A DNA stretch of 35,687 nucleotides. It comes from CBDVBZ01 sp965372355 (GTDB taxonomy: Bacteria; Krumholzibacteriota; Krumholzibacteriia; WVZY01). Each line of letters starts with the position of its first letter. Position 1 is the stretch's first letter. Location of the stretch: NCBI GenBank assembly GCA_965372355.1, contig CBDVBZ010000020.1, positions 1 to 35,687 on the forward strand, written 5' to 3'. The notes below the pieces were generated by a model. That model did not search any database. It had not been told where the DNA came from and saw only the letters and a list, made by a program, of their open reading frames with translations. A program made the translations under genes and the position numbers. This document shows positions 1 to 8,571 of the stretch, in pieces.

Positions 1-641
1 GCGCTCGCCGTTCCGTCGAACTCGATGTGCCCGTCATCGATGTGGACGACCCTCCTGCCAGCGGGAAGTCCGTCGACAAACGGTGTGGCCCATATGATCG
101 TGACACCGTCGCCGTTTAGTTCCCCGACAAAACGAGTGCACCGCTCGCGCTCGACCGCATCGAGATAGCTGGTCGGCTCGTCGAGCAGAAGCAGCCGGGG
201 ATTCGATAGCCAGACGGTGGCGAAGGCGAGGCGTTGTTTCTCCCCGCCCGAGAGACGATGTGGGTTGCGCCCGAGAAATTCGCGCAGCGAGAACTGCTCC
301 ACGGCTCTCCACAGTCTCTCGTCCCGATCCTGTTTATCGAGCGACGGCGGTAGACTGAGCAACAGCTCGTTGCGAACCGAGCTTGCCACAAACTGGTTAT
401 CCGGCTCCTGCAAGAGAAGCCCGATACGTCCCGTTGTCGCGTCCTCGGCGATCAATTCACCCGCTGCCATCGGCACGAGACCCGCGATCGTCATCAGGAG
501 GGTGGTCTTGCCCGAGCCGTTCGGACCGGTGAGGACGACCCACTCGCCGTCTTCAATCGTGAGGCTGATGCTGTTCAGAATCGTCGAGGAATTGGCGCTG
601 CCGTGCGGGAGGGATACGGTGATGTTCCTGAGCTCAATCAT
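1..641 (-). CDS. ECF-type ABC transporter ATP-binding protein (3' end missing)
   Basis: The protein should hydrolyse ATP to drive an ABC importer at the inner face of the cytoplasmic membrane. Read on the minus strand it has a Walker A (GPNGSGKTT), a Q-loop (QEPDNQF), a signature motif (LSGGEKQR) and a Walker B followed by a D-loop (LLLLDEPTSYLD). The Q-loop wording is like that of energy-coupling factor ATPases (EcfA/CbiO type), which import cobalt, nickel or vitamins. The start is fixed: an in-frame TGA lies directly before the ATG at 641. It begins 54 nt after the LysM/TPR gene on the same strand, so it is probably the last visible gene of the dus-lar operon. The C-terminus and any membrane partner lie outside the window, so the substrate is unknown; nickel is an attractive guess because of larB/larC. 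Confidence 0.85.
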   Translation of the reverse strand, partial: MIELRNITVSLPHGSANSSTILNSISLTIEDGEWVVLTGPNGSGKTTLLMTIAGLVPMAAGELIAEDATTGRIGLLLQEPDNQFVASSVRNELLLSLPPSLDKQDRDERLWRAVEQFSLREFLGRNPHRLSGGEKQRLAFATVWLSNPRLLLLDEPTSYLDAVERERCTRFVGELNGDGVTIIWATPFVDGLPAGRRVVHIDDGHIEFDGTAS

Positions 642-695
642 TCAGAAGGTCATCGCCTCGTGTGTCGCCGGGGATTCGAGTTTGCGGACTCCACG

Positions 696-1445
696 TTATT
701 CGAGATTGCCGAGATGCTTGCGCGCCTCGGCTGCCCATGCGCTGTCCCTATCGATCTCGAGATAGCGTTGCCAGGCGCGCTTTGCCTTGTCTTTCTGCCC
801 CATCTTCTCGTAACAGACGGCAAGACTGTACTGCGCCTTCGCATGAAACCGGTCACGTTCGACAACATCCTCGAATGCGTCCGCCGCATCATCGTAGCGT
901 TCGAGATAGAAGTAGGAATTGCCAAGGCCGAAATAGTATTCGGGCGCGTCCGGCCGCTTGCGCACGACCGTCTTGAACTCCGCCAGCGCCTTTTCGTAGG
1001 ACTTCAATTTCTGAAAGGTGACACCCAGATTGTAGCGCGCGTTGATAAACTCCGGATCGATCTCGAGCGATGTTTGAAATTGCTGGATCGCGTCGAGGTA
1101 GGAGCCGTTCTCGGCCATGACGAGTCCACGGTTGTAGGGCTCCCTCGCCCGTTCCCGAACACGCAGGTGCGCGACATCCTGTGTGCTCATCGGGATGCGG
1201 ATGACCGTACCCGGCGCGAGCATATCCTCCGAGACCTCGTTGTAGTCCTTGAGCAACCGGGCGCGCGATGGATCGCCGTAGTAGTCATCCGCTATCTCGG
1301 GCAATGTCTCACCCGGCTTGACGGTATGGCTGTAGATTCTGTCTTCGGGTCCGACGCCACGCTGCCCACCGCACCCCCAAGAAACGAGGAGAACCGGCAA
1401 GAAAAGCCAAAGCCTCAAAAATCGCTTCACCACACCACCTGTCAT
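696..1445 (-). CDS. LysM and TPR domain lipoprotein
   Basis: This is a predicted envelope protein of about 249 residues. It has a short basic N-terminus, a hydrophobic stretch (LRLWLFLPVLLV) and a Cys in a lipobox-like SWGC, so it is probably a lipoprotein, although the lipobox is not canonical. A LysM domain follows (starting HTVKPGETLPEIADDYYG), which in this family binds peptidoglycan glycan chains. The rest is about four TPR helical pairs, a protein-protein scaffold. The ATG at 1445 overlaps the larC stop (ATGA), which suggests translational coupling. GTG codons five and six residues in are alternative starts and have an AGGTGG just upstream. No enzymatic residues are seen; its place in a lar/transport operon is unexplained. 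Confidence 0.85.
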   Translation of the reverse strand: MTGGVVKRFLRLWLFLPVLLVSWGCGGQRGVGPEDRIYSHTVKPGETLPEIADDYYGDPSRARLLKDYNEVSEDMLAPGTVIRIPMSTQDVAHLRVRERAREPYNRGLVMAENGSYLDAIQQFQTSLEIDPEFINARYNLGVTFQKLKSYEKALAEFKTVVRKRPDAPEYYFGLGNSYFYLERYDDAADAFEDVVERDRFHAKAQYSLAVCYEKMGQKDKAKRAWQRYLEIDRDSAWAAEARKHLGNLE

Positions 1446-2608
1446 TTTTTTTCCCAAGCCTTGCGCACGGCTTCGTAGATATCGAGCAGGCTCGCCCCGG
1501 ATTTCTGGGCGGCTTTCTTGCACGATTCGTATTCGGGACTCATCAGCTCGCTCCCGCCGGGACGAGTCGCCACCTTGACCTCGATCTCGCCGTAGGGCGT
1601 ATCGACACTCGCCCCTCGCCTTGCAAGCTCGATGCGCTCCTCACGGTGGATTCGCACACCGATCGTCGTTGTGTTCGCCATGAGCAAGTTGGCCAGCTCG
1701 TACACGTTCTGCTCTTCGCTGATCAGCGTTACCTCGACGCCGGGGCGGTTCTTCTTCATCATGACAGGGTTGTAATAGACCTCCAACGCGCCGTTCGCAA
1801 AAAGCTGTTCCATGACGTACCCGTACACCTCGGGATTCATATCATCCAGTGTGCTCGTGATGATACAGACATGACCGTGGCCTTCATCCGCCCTCGCCAG
1901 GACCACGCGCAGCACGTTGGGGAGCCCTTTTCCCTCACGGCTGCCGGCCCCATAGCCGACCTTTTCGGGCACCACCAGCACGTCCGTCGAGAGCGGCGTG
2001 GCCGTGGATGCTATGAGCGCAGCGCCCGTCGGAGTCACGAGCTCTTCTCCGCGTTCCGAAAATCTGACCGGCAAGCCGGCGAGCAGCTCGAGTGTCGCAG
2101 GCGCCGGCAACGGCATCTTTCCGTGGGCACCCTGCGTCGTGCCGGAACCCACGGTGATGGTGCGCACGAGGCACTGTGGATCGCCGAGCAGATCCAGCGC
2201 GACGTGTGTGCCAACGATGTCCGCTATCGCATCGAGAGCACCCACCTCGTGAAAGTGCACAGCTTCGATATCGCTACCGTGAACCTTGGCTTCCGCCGTG
2301 GCGAGAAGTTTGAATGTCTCGATCGCGCGCTTCTTGACACCGTCACCGATATCGGCCCTTTCTATCAAATCCCGAATCGTGGAGAGCGAGCGATGGGCTT
2401 TCTCTTCTGGACAGGTAACCTTTATTCGGGTGGCGGCGAAAACACCTCGGCTGACCGCCTCTCTCTCGATCGACACCCCGGCGAGTTCCGGTATGCCGCG
2501 GAGCGTTTCTCGAAGTGCCTCGAACGGCGCACCGAGGTCCACGAGCGCGCCGAGAAACATGTCACCGCTCGCTCCGGAAAACGGATCCATGATCAGTGTC
2601 TTTTTCAT
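1442..2608 (-). CDS. larC: Nickel-pincer cofactor biosynthesis protein LarC (CTP-dependent nickel insertion)
   Basis: LarC inserts nickel into the dithio-dicarboxylated nucleotide made by LarB and LarE, giving the NPN cofactor of lactate racemase and relatives. The 388-residue protein shows the family N-terminus (MDPFSGASGDMFLGAL), the conserved HFHEVGALDAIADIVG segment and the glycine-rich VGYGAGSREG region. In Lactiplantibacillus the gene is split and joined by programmed frameshifting; here it is one uninterrupted frame. The ATG at 2608 overlaps the larB stop (ATGA). The same frame stays open upstream of 2608, but that stretch lies inside larB. LarE and a LarA-type enzyme are not in this window, so they must be elsewhere if the pathway is complete. 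Confidence 0.95.
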   Translation of the reverse strand: MKKTLIMDPFSGASGDMFLGALVDLGAPFEALRETLRGIPELAGVSIEREAVSRGVFAATRIKVTCPEEKAHRSLSTIRDLIERADIGDGVKKRAIETFKLLATAEAKVHGSDIEAVHFHEVGALDAIADIVGTHVALDLLGDPQCLVRTITVGSGTTQGAHGKMPLPAPATLELLAGLPVRFSERGEELVTPTGAALIASTATPLSTDVLVVPEKVGYGAGSREGKGLPNVLRVVLARADEGHGHVCIITSTLDDMNPEVYGYVMEQLFANGALEVYYNPVMMKKNRPGVEVTLISEEQNVYELANLLMANTTTIGVRIHREERIELARRGASVDTPYGEIEVKVATRPGGSELMSPEYESCKKAAQKSGASLLDIYEAVRKAWEKK

Positions 2609-3384
2609 CTGCCGTCCTTGAGATCCTTCGCCAGCTTGTGTGCGCGCGCGCAGATACCAGCCGCAACACACCCGGCGCCAAAACCGTTGTCGATATTGAC
2701 AACCGATACACCGGTAGAGCAGCTGTTGAGCATACCGAGGAGCGCGGAGAGCCCCTCGAAGTTGGCACCGTAGCCGACACTCGTGGGCAGAGCCACAACC
2801 GGCGCGGCGGTGATGCTGGCGACAACGCTGGCCAGCGCCCCTTCCATACCGGCGGCAACGATGATCACGTCCGCTTCCTCGATCATCGATTGATACGCCA
2901 GGAGCCGGTGCACACCCGCGACACCCACATCGTAAATCCGGTCGACGTTGCACCCGAGCAGTTCTGTCGTAACCGCTGCTTCCTCGGCCACGGGGATGTC
3001 GGATGTCCCGGCCGTAACCAGAAGGACGTAGCCAAACTTCGCCCTGGGTTTGATCTCGATCGAGAATATCTGCGCGGTTTCGAAATACGTGCCGTCAGGA
3101 AACTGCTCCACGAGTATCTTGCCCACCGACGCATCAACACGCGTCACGAGAAAGTTGTTCTCCTTGGCGACGATCTTCTCGGCTATCGCCAGGATCTGCT
3201 CGGGAGTCTTGCCACTGCCGTAAACCACCTCCGGAAAACCGGTCCGCAAATGCCGGTGGTGATCCACCTTTGCAAAACCAATGTCTTCGAACGGGAGATG
3301 CCGGAGGTGCTCAAGGACTTCAGATTCGCTTTTCTTGCCGGTCTTGAAATCCTCTAGGAGTTTCTTGAGAAAGTCTTCGTTCAG
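2605..3384 (-). CDS. larB: LarB, pyridinium-3,5-biscarboxylate mononucleotide synthase (probable CTG start)
   Basis: LarB carboxylates and hydrolyses nicotinic acid adenine dinucleotide in the first step of nickel-pincer nucleotide synthesis. It is related to the AIR carboxylase PurE. The protein carries the expected family N-terminus (NEDFLKKLLEDFKTG, then LPFEDIGFAKVDHHR) and the C-terminal glycine-rich TSVGYGANFEGLSALLGML segment. Homology begins at the residue before NEDFLKK, whose codon is CTG at 3384-3382. A GGTGGA Shine-Dalgarno-like sequence lies 6 nt upstream, and no ATG, GTG or TTG fits in that frame between there and the end of dus. An ATG-initiated five-codon frame ends with a TGA overlapping the CTG. 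The gene begins 16 nt after the dus stop and overlaps larC by 4 nt. Confidence 0.92.
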   Translation of the reverse strand: MNEDFLKKLLEDFKTGKKSESEVLEHLRHLPFEDIGFAKVDHHRHLRTGFPEVVYGSGKTPEQILAIAEKIVAKENNFLVTRVDASVGKILVEQFPDGTYFETAQIFSIEIKPRAKFGYVLLVTAGTSDIPVAEEAAVTTELLGCNVDRIYDVGVAGVHRLLAYQSMIEEADVIIVAAGMEGALASVVASITAAPVVALPTSVGYGANFEGLSALLGMLNSCSTGVSVVNIDNGFGAGCVAAGICARAHKLAKDLKDGR

Positions 3385-3400
3385 ATCGTTTCCACCATGG

Positions 3401-4543
3401 TTAGCACGCCGTTTCGAACTCCGCCCCCGTCCGATCGATCGCGATCGCCGGGGCCACATCATCCGGAATACCGGCCAAATAGTCGTCCGCGAGCACCTGC
3501 AAATCCGCCACGGTGTCGCACATCATGATCTGCCGGCGAAACTCCCTGGCGTTGGGGAGGCGCTTCAGGTATGCAGCCATGATTCGTCGGCTCGATATCA
3601 CGCCCGTGCGCTCGCCGACCTGACGCACCGCCGATCGAACGTGGCGCAGCATGACATCAACCCGCACGCGATAGCTGGGTGGTGTGTACGCCACACCGTC
3701 GATCGCCGCCCGGATCTCTTCGAAGACCCAGGGGTTTCCGATCGCGCCGCGCCCGATCATCACCGCGTCACACCCTGTCTTGTCTCTCATTTCGAAATAG
3801 TCTTTGGGGCCCATCACATCGCCGTTTCCCACAACGGGGATCGACGCCACGTTCTTGATCGACTCGATCATCTCCCAATTGGCGGCCCCTTTGAATCCCT
3901 GCTCCTTTGTCCGCGCGTGCACTGTGACCATGGACACACCGGCGTCCTGGATCGCCCGCACGATCTCCTCGAGGTTGGATGCCGTGGGATTGTCCCACCC
4001 CGAACGGATCTTGGCCGATACCGCCACGCGGCTCTGCTCTACGACCCTCTTGCAGATCCGATGCAGAAGACGGGGATCCTTTAGAATGGCCGAACCGCCG
4101 TTCCGTGAGACGATCTTTCTGACCGGACAGCCGAAGTTCATGTCGACAGACCGGGGCTCGAGGTCGGCCAGGATCGCGGCGGCCTCGCCCATCGTCTCGG
4201 GATCGCTGCCAAAGATCTGTAGCGAGAGCGGTCCCTCGGCCATATCGAGACTCCGGATCGCCCTTATGTGGTTGCTGTTGCGAACCAGACCCTCGGAGCT
4301 GATCATCTCCGTCACGGCCATATCGGCGCCGTGGTCCAGGCAGATCTTGCGGAAGACCGAGTCGGTGATCCCGCAAAGCGGTGCGAGTATCACGTTCACG
4401 CCATCGAGCGGGTGGCCTGCCCTGAGGGCATCCGGGGTTGGACGCGTGGCCTTGATCAGATCGCGGCAGCGACCCACTCGCCTGCCACCTGCCGCCGGGC
4501 CTTCGCGCGAGCCGGTTGTTTTGGTGTTTTGAGGCTGACCCAT
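3401..4543 (-). CDS. dusB: tRNA-dihydrouridine synthase (DusB-like)
   Basis: This flavoenzyme reduces uridine to dihydrouridine in the tRNA D-loop. The TIM-barrel sequence has the family landmarks: an ILAPLCGITDSVFR opening (usually APMAGVTD), the FMN-site region SVDMNFGCPVRKI with its catalytic Cys (about residue 139 from this start), KIRSGWD, VHARTKEQGFKG, GNGDV and MIGRGAIGNPW. The N-terminus is about 45 residues longer than usual and not conserved. The start is uncertain: ATG at 4543 is chosen because a possible promoter (TTGCCC 4574-4579, TATCAT 4551-4556) would start transcription almost there. ATG at 4552 is the alternative, and no Shine-Dalgarno is visible for either. It heads the larB-larC operon and is divergent from the hydrolase gene. 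Confidence 0.92.
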   Translation of the reverse strand: MGQPQNTKTTGSREGPAAGGRRVGRCRDLIKATRPTPDALRAGHPLDGVNVILAPLCGITDSVFRKICLDHGADMAVTEMISSEGLVRNSNHIRAIRSLDMAEGPLSLQIFGSDPETMGEAAAILADLEPRSVDMNFGCPVRKIVSRNGGSAILKDPRLLHRICKRVVEQSRVAVSAKIRSGWDNPTASNLEEIVRAIQDAGVSMVTVHARTKEQGFKGAANWEMIESIKNVASIPVVGNGDVMGPKDYFEMRDKTGCDAVMIGRGAIGNPWVFEEIRAAIDGVAYTPPSYRVRVDVMLRHVRSAVRQVGERTGVISSRRIMAAYLKRLPNAREFRRQIMMCDTVADLQVLADDYLAGIPDDVAPAIAIDRTGAEFETAC

Positions 4544-4550
4544 GGCATAC

Positions 4551-4579
4551 ATGATACGGTCTGAAAAGGACTTGGGCAA
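4551..4579 (-). promoter_or_regulatory. Possible sigma-70 promoter of dus-lar operon
   Basis: Read on the minus strand there is TTGCCC, a 17-nt spacer and TATCAT. The predicted transcript would begin close to the dus ATG at 4543, making a nearly leaderless mRNA. This is a pattern match only. Confidence 0.35.
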
Positions 4580-4589
4580 GAGCGAAGGC

Positions 4590-4619
4590 TTGCATCACAC
4601 GTCCGGGATTCCGTATGTT
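4590..4619 (+). promoter_or_regulatory. Possible sigma-70 promoter of hydrolase operon
   Basis: TTGCAT, an 18-nt spacer and TATGTT lie just before the plus-strand hydrolase gene and back-to-back with the possible dus promoter. This is a pattern match only. Confidence 0.35.
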
Positions 4620-4637
4620 AGAAGCGTGAGAGAACGG

Positions 4638-5537
4638 ATGACCTGTGCGATCAAAATACCGACGTCGGATGATCACCCCGTATGGGGCGATCTCTATCTT
4701 CCCGCCACCGGCCCCGTACGGAGCATCGTGTTGCTCTGTCACGGACTCAAGGGGTTCCGGACATGGGGTTTTCTGCCCTATGTGGCCAACAGCCTGCGTG
4801 AGGCCGGTATCGCTGCGCTGTCACTGGACATGTCTCTCAACGGAACGCTGCCGGCGTCCAGCGCCGCCTCGGGGCAGGGCGCAGACGATCCAGAGCGCAT
4901 TCGCTACGTTCGCCCGGACCTCTTCGAACAAAACACGCTGGCGCGGGAGCATAGTGACATCGAGCACGCAGTCCGATTCGTGTCCGAGGGAGGACTGAAA
5001 GAGCACATCCCGACACCGTTTCTGATCGGTCTTTTTGGCCACAGCCGCGGCGCCATCGCCACGACCCTCAACGCTATCGAGCATCCGGAAGTCCGGGCAC
5101 TCTGCACCTGGTCCGCGATCGATGATCCGGACAACTTCACACCCAGGCAAAAGGAAAGGTGGCGACGCGACGGTGTATACGCGTTTACCGAATCCGAGGG
5201 CACACTACTGGGGATTGGTTTGGGTTATCTCGACGACCTGGAGGAAAACCACAACTACTATCTCATGCGAGAGCGGGTCAAAGAGCTCCGGGCTCCTCAT
5301 CTGATCGTTCATGGGCAGGCCGACATGATCGTGAGCGTCGAGTGCGCGTTCAACCTCCATCAGGCGGAAAGGCAGTTGAGGGACAAGCAGCTGGTCGTGT
5401 TGCAAACCGGACACATGTTTGGTATTCCTTATCCCGAGCCCCGGGTTCTGACACAACCCTCCGCGGCGCTGGAGCGCGCAACGGACGAAACGGTGGCCTG
5501 GTTCAACGCTCACCTCCAAGGAGACGAACTGCCGTGA
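4638..5537 (+). CDS. Alpha/beta hydrolase (dienelactone-hydrolase-like)
   Basis: This is a cytoplasmic alpha/beta-hydrolase-fold enzyme of about 299 residues; the substrate cannot be told. The nucleophile elbow is GHSRG, the oxyanion-loop region is LLCHGLKGFRTWGF, the likely acid Asp lies in HGQADMIV and the likely catalytic His in TGHMFG. Together these complete a Ser-Asp-His triad. The ATG at 4638 starts the recognisable fold (MTCAIKIPTSDD). The frame is open further upstream to 4542, but that part lies over the divergent dus promoter and start and has no family resemblance. A GTG four codons earlier is also possible. The downstream membrane protein overlaps its stop codon (GTGA), so the two form an operon. 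Confidence 0.85.
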   Translation: MTCAIKIPTSDDHPVWGDLYLPATGPVRSIVLLCHGLKGFRTWGFLPYVANSLREAGIAALSLDMSLNGTLPASSAASGQGADDPERIRYVRPDLFEQNTLAREHSDIEHAVRFVSEGGLKEHIPTPFLIGLFGHSRGAIATTLNAIEHPEVRALCTWSAIDDPDNFTPRQKERWRRDGVYAFTESEGTLLGIGLGYLDDLEENHNYYLMRERVKELRAPHLIVHGQADMIVSVECAFNLHQAERQLRDKQLVVLQTGHMFGIPYPEPRVLTQPSAALERATDETVAWFNAHLQGDELP

Positions 5538-5968
5538 CAACAAAACGGATCATTGCTCTAACGATCGTGGTGGTGGCTGCGATTCTTGTTGCCTTGGTTC
5601 TCCTGAGATCCCCCGAGCCGCTTAGGGAAGGAGATCTCGACGAGGTATCCGCGCGGTTCATGAAGATCCTGCCCGATGAACTGCAAGAGGAACAGAAGAT
5701 CGAGATCGAGGGGCTGCTCAAGCGTTTTCAGTCGAAAGCCCGCGCGGGCCAGATACAGCCGAAATACCACCAGGAAGTGATGCAGCTCATGGCGGAGTAC
5801 CTCGATAGGGGCGCGATCACCAAGGAAGAGCTGCACATCGTGATGGCCAAGGTAGGATACTACTCGTACCGAGGACTCTCTTCCGATAGCTCCGCCGTAC
5901 ATCCACTCCTCGAGCCCGCCGACGTGCCGACGGACTCCTCCGCACGCAGAGATCATTCACACGACTAG
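5534..5968 (+). CDS. Small membrane-anchored protein of unknown function
   Basis: I do not recognise this 144-residue protein. It begins with GTG at 5534, overlapping the hydrolase stop, with a good Shine-Dalgarno (AAGGAGA) 9 nt before. A single N-terminal transmembrane helix (about residues 6-24, IIALTIVVVAAILVALVLL) is followed by a charged, helical domain with an acidic segment (DELQEEQKIEIEGLLKRF). The C-terminus is Ser/Asp/His-rich and probably disordered. The orientation is likely N-in with the soluble part outside the cytoplasmic membrane. Coupling to the hydrolase is the only functional hint. It converges on the HAD gene, with 22 nt between the stops and no clear terminator. Confidence 0.75.
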   Translation: MTTKRIIALTIVVVAAILVALVLLRSPEPLREGDLDEVSARFMKILPDELQEEQKIEIEGLLKRFQSKARAGQIQPKYHQEVMQLMAEYLDRGAITKEELHIVMAKVGYYSYRGLSSDSSAVHPLLEPADVPTDSSARRDHSHD

Positions 5969-5990
5969 GCTGTGCTTGGTCGAGGGCGTA

Positions 5991-6674
5991 TCAGGAGCCG
6001 AATTCGCGGCCGCCGATGTCGCCGTTGAGTACGAAGCGGCTGACCATCTCGCGCTCGACATCGCGAAAGTTGTTGAAGGGTACGTGCTGGAGGTCGTTCG
6101 TTCTGCAGAAGTCGAGAAGCTCTCCCTTTGCGAACACGAGGTCGGAGTACGTGGAGGGGCACCGGTCCGATAGGCCGTTTCCAACATAGACGATGTAGTA
6201 GCCTTGCTGCCTGTGTTTCTCGAGGTGGTACGTCTTGCAGTTGCCGCAGTCGCGGCAGTCCATCAGGTTGTAATGCGGAAACTCGATGTGGATTTTGCCG
6301 TCGACGGCCCGCATCACGTTGGAGTAGAACTCGAGCACGCCCAGACCGTTCCGCATGAGCATGATCTCGATATAATAATCGAGGCCGTCGCTGACAACGA
6401 CGACCTCGATACCATTTCGACCGGCAAAATCTGCGAAATCCTTGAAGTAGGGATCGAGCTTACGCTGCCCTACAAAGCGAGTGATTTCTTGCTGGGAAGC
6501 TTCGACGAGCGCAGCCTCGCGCTCAAGACACTCGCGAGATGATATCAGCCCCTTCTTCCACTCCCCGACGATATCGCGGGACTGCTTCCCGCCAAACGTC
6601 TGGAAGAACAAGCTGCCAACATCGTCTCTGGCGATCGTGCCATCGAAGTCACAGAGAACCGCAATACGACTCAC
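5991..6674 (-). CDS. HAD-IB family phosphatase, MtnX-like
   Basis: This is a 227-residue haloacid-dehalogenase phosphatase. Motif I is CDFDGTIA (nucleophile Asp9, general acid Asp11), motif II is the VVVSDG segment and motif IV is VGNGLSD. The inserted cysteine cluster MDCRDCGNCK is typical of the MtnX group, which removes phosphate from an enol intermediate of methionine salvage. No other salvage gene is in the window, so the substrate is open; phosphoserine-phosphatase-like activity is the main alternative. The start is GTG at 6674, overlapping the protease stop (GTGA), so it is translated from the protease message. Confidence 0.85.
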   Translation of the reverse strand: MSRIAVLCDFDGTIARDDVGSLFFQTFGGKQSRDIVGEWKKGLISSRECLEREAALVEASQQEITRFVGQRKLDPYFKDFADFAGRNGIEVVVVSDGLDYYIEIMLMRNGLGVLEFYSNVMRAVDGKIHIEFPHYNLMDCRDCGNCKTYHLEKHRQQGYYIVYVGNGLSDRCPSTYSDLVFAKGELLDFCRTNDLQHVPFNNFRDVEREMVSRFVLNGDIGGREFGS

Positions 6675-8296
6675 CTGAGGCTCGCCTTCTCCAGCTCATT
6701 CTGCTGTTCCGCAAACGTGAACATCTCCTGAAGAGTCGGTGTCCTCTCGAAGATCTTTAGCACACGCTGAAAATCCTCGTCCTTCTCGAGCCCAACACGA
6801 TAGCCCGCGCTGCGCCCGAAATTCTTCGTCATCATCTCACTGGCAATCGCCCTTTTGACATAATCGAGAGCGGGGCCGGAGAAGTCGTCGTCCTCGAACT
6901 CGAAATCACGCTCTTTCAACATTTCCTTGAAGTCGTCGAGGACGTCGTCGGTGACCTCGAAGTCTCTCGTGACCTCGTGAGTCGTCGAGTAGTGAACCGC
7001 AAACGTGAAGAACACTCCCTTGCTTGCGAGATTGCGTTCCAGCTCTCCGTACTCGCGCATATCGAACGTCAGATCAGGCGTAATCCCGCCGCCACCGTAG
7101 ACGACACGCCCGCCCGAGGTGTGAAACACCGGGCGGTCCACATCGCTGATTTCGATGTTGTCGGCGTTTTCCGTCATGGCGAGTTCTTCGTCGGAAGCAT
7201 CGGCGCTGGCTGGCACCGCGTCCTTTTCCTTGTGATGGTCGCTGTGAATGCTACGACCGGACGGTGTGTAGTACTTCGCCGTCGTCAACTTCACGGCCTG
7301 GCTGTCACTCAGGCTGAACACGGTCTGAACGGTACCCTTACCGAACGTGGTCTGGCCAACGACGAGACCCGCGTCCCAATCCTGCAGCGCCCCTGCAACA
7401 ATCTCACTCGCGCTTGCGCTGGCGCCGTTCACCATAACCACGATCGGGAAATCCTTGTACTTGCGGCCTTTGCTGGCAAAGTACTTGTTGTTGTTCTGCG
7501 CGTAGCGTCCCTTTGTGAAGACGACAAGCTGATCCTTGTCGAGAAAAAACTCGGATACGGCCGTTGCCGCCTGGAGCAAACCGCCCGGGTTGTAGCGGAG
7601 ATCCAGCACCAGCCCCTTCATCCCCTGATTCTGGAGTTCGCTGAGCGACTGCTCCAACTCGCCGCTGGTGTTCTTGGAGAAGTTCGAGATCTTCACGTAT
7701 CCGTAATCCCCAAACATTCCGCTGTACGGCACGCTCTTGACCTTGATCTCCTCGCGAACGAGGCTGTACTCGATCGCCTCGTCCAACCCCGGCCGACTGA
7801 TCTTGAAGCTCACTGCAGTGCCCGGATCGCCGCGAAGGTACCGGACCGCCTTGGAGACATGCCAGCCTTTCGAGGACTCACCCTCGATCTCTACGATCTG
7901 GTCGCCACCCTGGAGACCCGCCTTGGAGGCCGGTGTGCCCTCGATCGGTGATATCACGGTCGGATAGTCGTCCCGGAACGAGATATAGATGCCTAGTCCC
8001 CCGAAACGGCCCTGGGTGCTGAGCATGAGATCCTCGTAGTCCAGACCCGAGAGGAACTGACTGTGCGGGTCGAGCTCCCGGAGCATATCCTCGATGGCCT
8101 CGGTGACGAGCTTGTGCGTGTCGACGTCATCGACGTAGAACGACTGGATCTTGTCGATGACCTTCGCAAAGACCTCCAAGTCGTTGAGGACATTCTGGTT
8201 GTCGTATTTGCTGCCGGCCCACGCCCCGAGCGCTATAGAGACGAGTACAATGAGCAAGACGGTGGTGATGACTCTGCGGTCGATGTTGATCTTCAT
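6671..8296 (-). CDS. S41 family C-terminal processing peptidase
   Basis: This periplasmic serine protease of 541 residues should trim or degrade proteins from their C-terminal ends. It has an N-terminal signal anchor (VITTVLLIVLVSIALGAWAG), a PDZ domain (GGLGIYISF to the region around GGDQIVEIEGES) and the S41 catalytic domain. The nucleophile Ser lies in VNGASASASEIVAGAL and the general base Lys in TFGKGTVQ. A charged C-terminal extension of about 170 residues follows the catalytic core. The ATG at 8296 has GGAGG 8 nt upstream and directly precedes the signal sequence. Codons further upstream are open but lie in the leader. The HAD phosphatase gene overlaps its stop. Confidence 0.93.
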   Translation of the reverse strand: MKINIDRRVITTVLLIVLVSIALGAWAGSKYDNQNVLNDLEVFAKVIDKIQSFYVDDVDTHKLVTEAIEDMLRELDPHSQFLSGLDYEDLMLSTQGRFGGLGIYISFRDDYPTVISPIEGTPASKAGLQGGDQIVEIEGESSKGWHVSKAVRYLRGDPGTAVSFKISRPGLDEAIEYSLVREEIKVKSVPYSGMFGDYGYVKISNFSKNTSGELEQSLSELQNQGMKGLVLDLRYNPGGLLQAATAVSEFFLDKDQLVVFTKGRYAQNNNKYFASKGRKYKDFPIVVMVNGASASASEIVAGALQDWDAGLVVGQTTFGKGTVQTVFSLSDSQAVKLTTAKYYTPSGRSIHSDHHKEKDAVPASADASDEELAMTENADNIEISDVDRPVFHTSGGRVVYGGGGITPDLTFDMREYGELERNLASKGVFFTFAVHYSTTHEVTRDFEVTDDVLDDFKEMLKERDFEFEDDDFSGPALDYVKRAIASEMMTKNFGRSAGYRVGLEKDEDFQRVLKIFERTPTLQEMFTFAEQQNELEKASLR

Positions 8297-8406
8297 GGGC
8301 CAGGCCTCCGGCGGTTGGGGATTTGTGGCGAGTTTGAGGCTATTCACGCCAAACTTAGCATAAGACATTCCATCACAACGATTTTGTGTGTCTTCCAAGC
8401 TGGAGA

Positions 8407-8435
8407 AATATAATCATTTTCTCAGGCGTGATCAA
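8407..8435 (-). promoter_or_regulatory. Sigma-70 promoter of the S41 protease gene
   Basis: Minus strand: TTGATC (8430-8435), 17-nt spacer, TATATT (8407-8412). It predicts a leader of about 100 nt before the ATG at 8296. It lies back-to-back with the tmk promoter. Confidence 0.55.
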
Positions 8436-8463
8436 TAGCCATCATACGGCACATTAGCACCGG

Positions 8464-8492
8464 TTGTTTCAACACTTCGCGCTTCCTATGAT
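8464..8492 (+). promoter_or_regulatory. Sigma-70 promoter of tmk
   Basis: TTGTTT (8464-8469), 17-nt spacer, TATGAT (8487-8492). A second TATGAT-like sequence sits about 14 nt further on. The tmk start codon is about 75 nt downstream of the expected transcript start. Confidence 0.5.
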
Positions 8493-8571
8493 TCCCGAAT
8501 TATGATAGGACTAAGGCCGGATGGTGACCGATGATACGGTTTCAACACATTGATTTATAAGGAGCTTACGT

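Noticed and set aside
1646..2773. Plus-strand open frame of 375 codons across larC and larB
   Set aside because: It is antisense to two well-recognised genes, its translation looks like random Arg/His-rich sequence, and it has no start signals.
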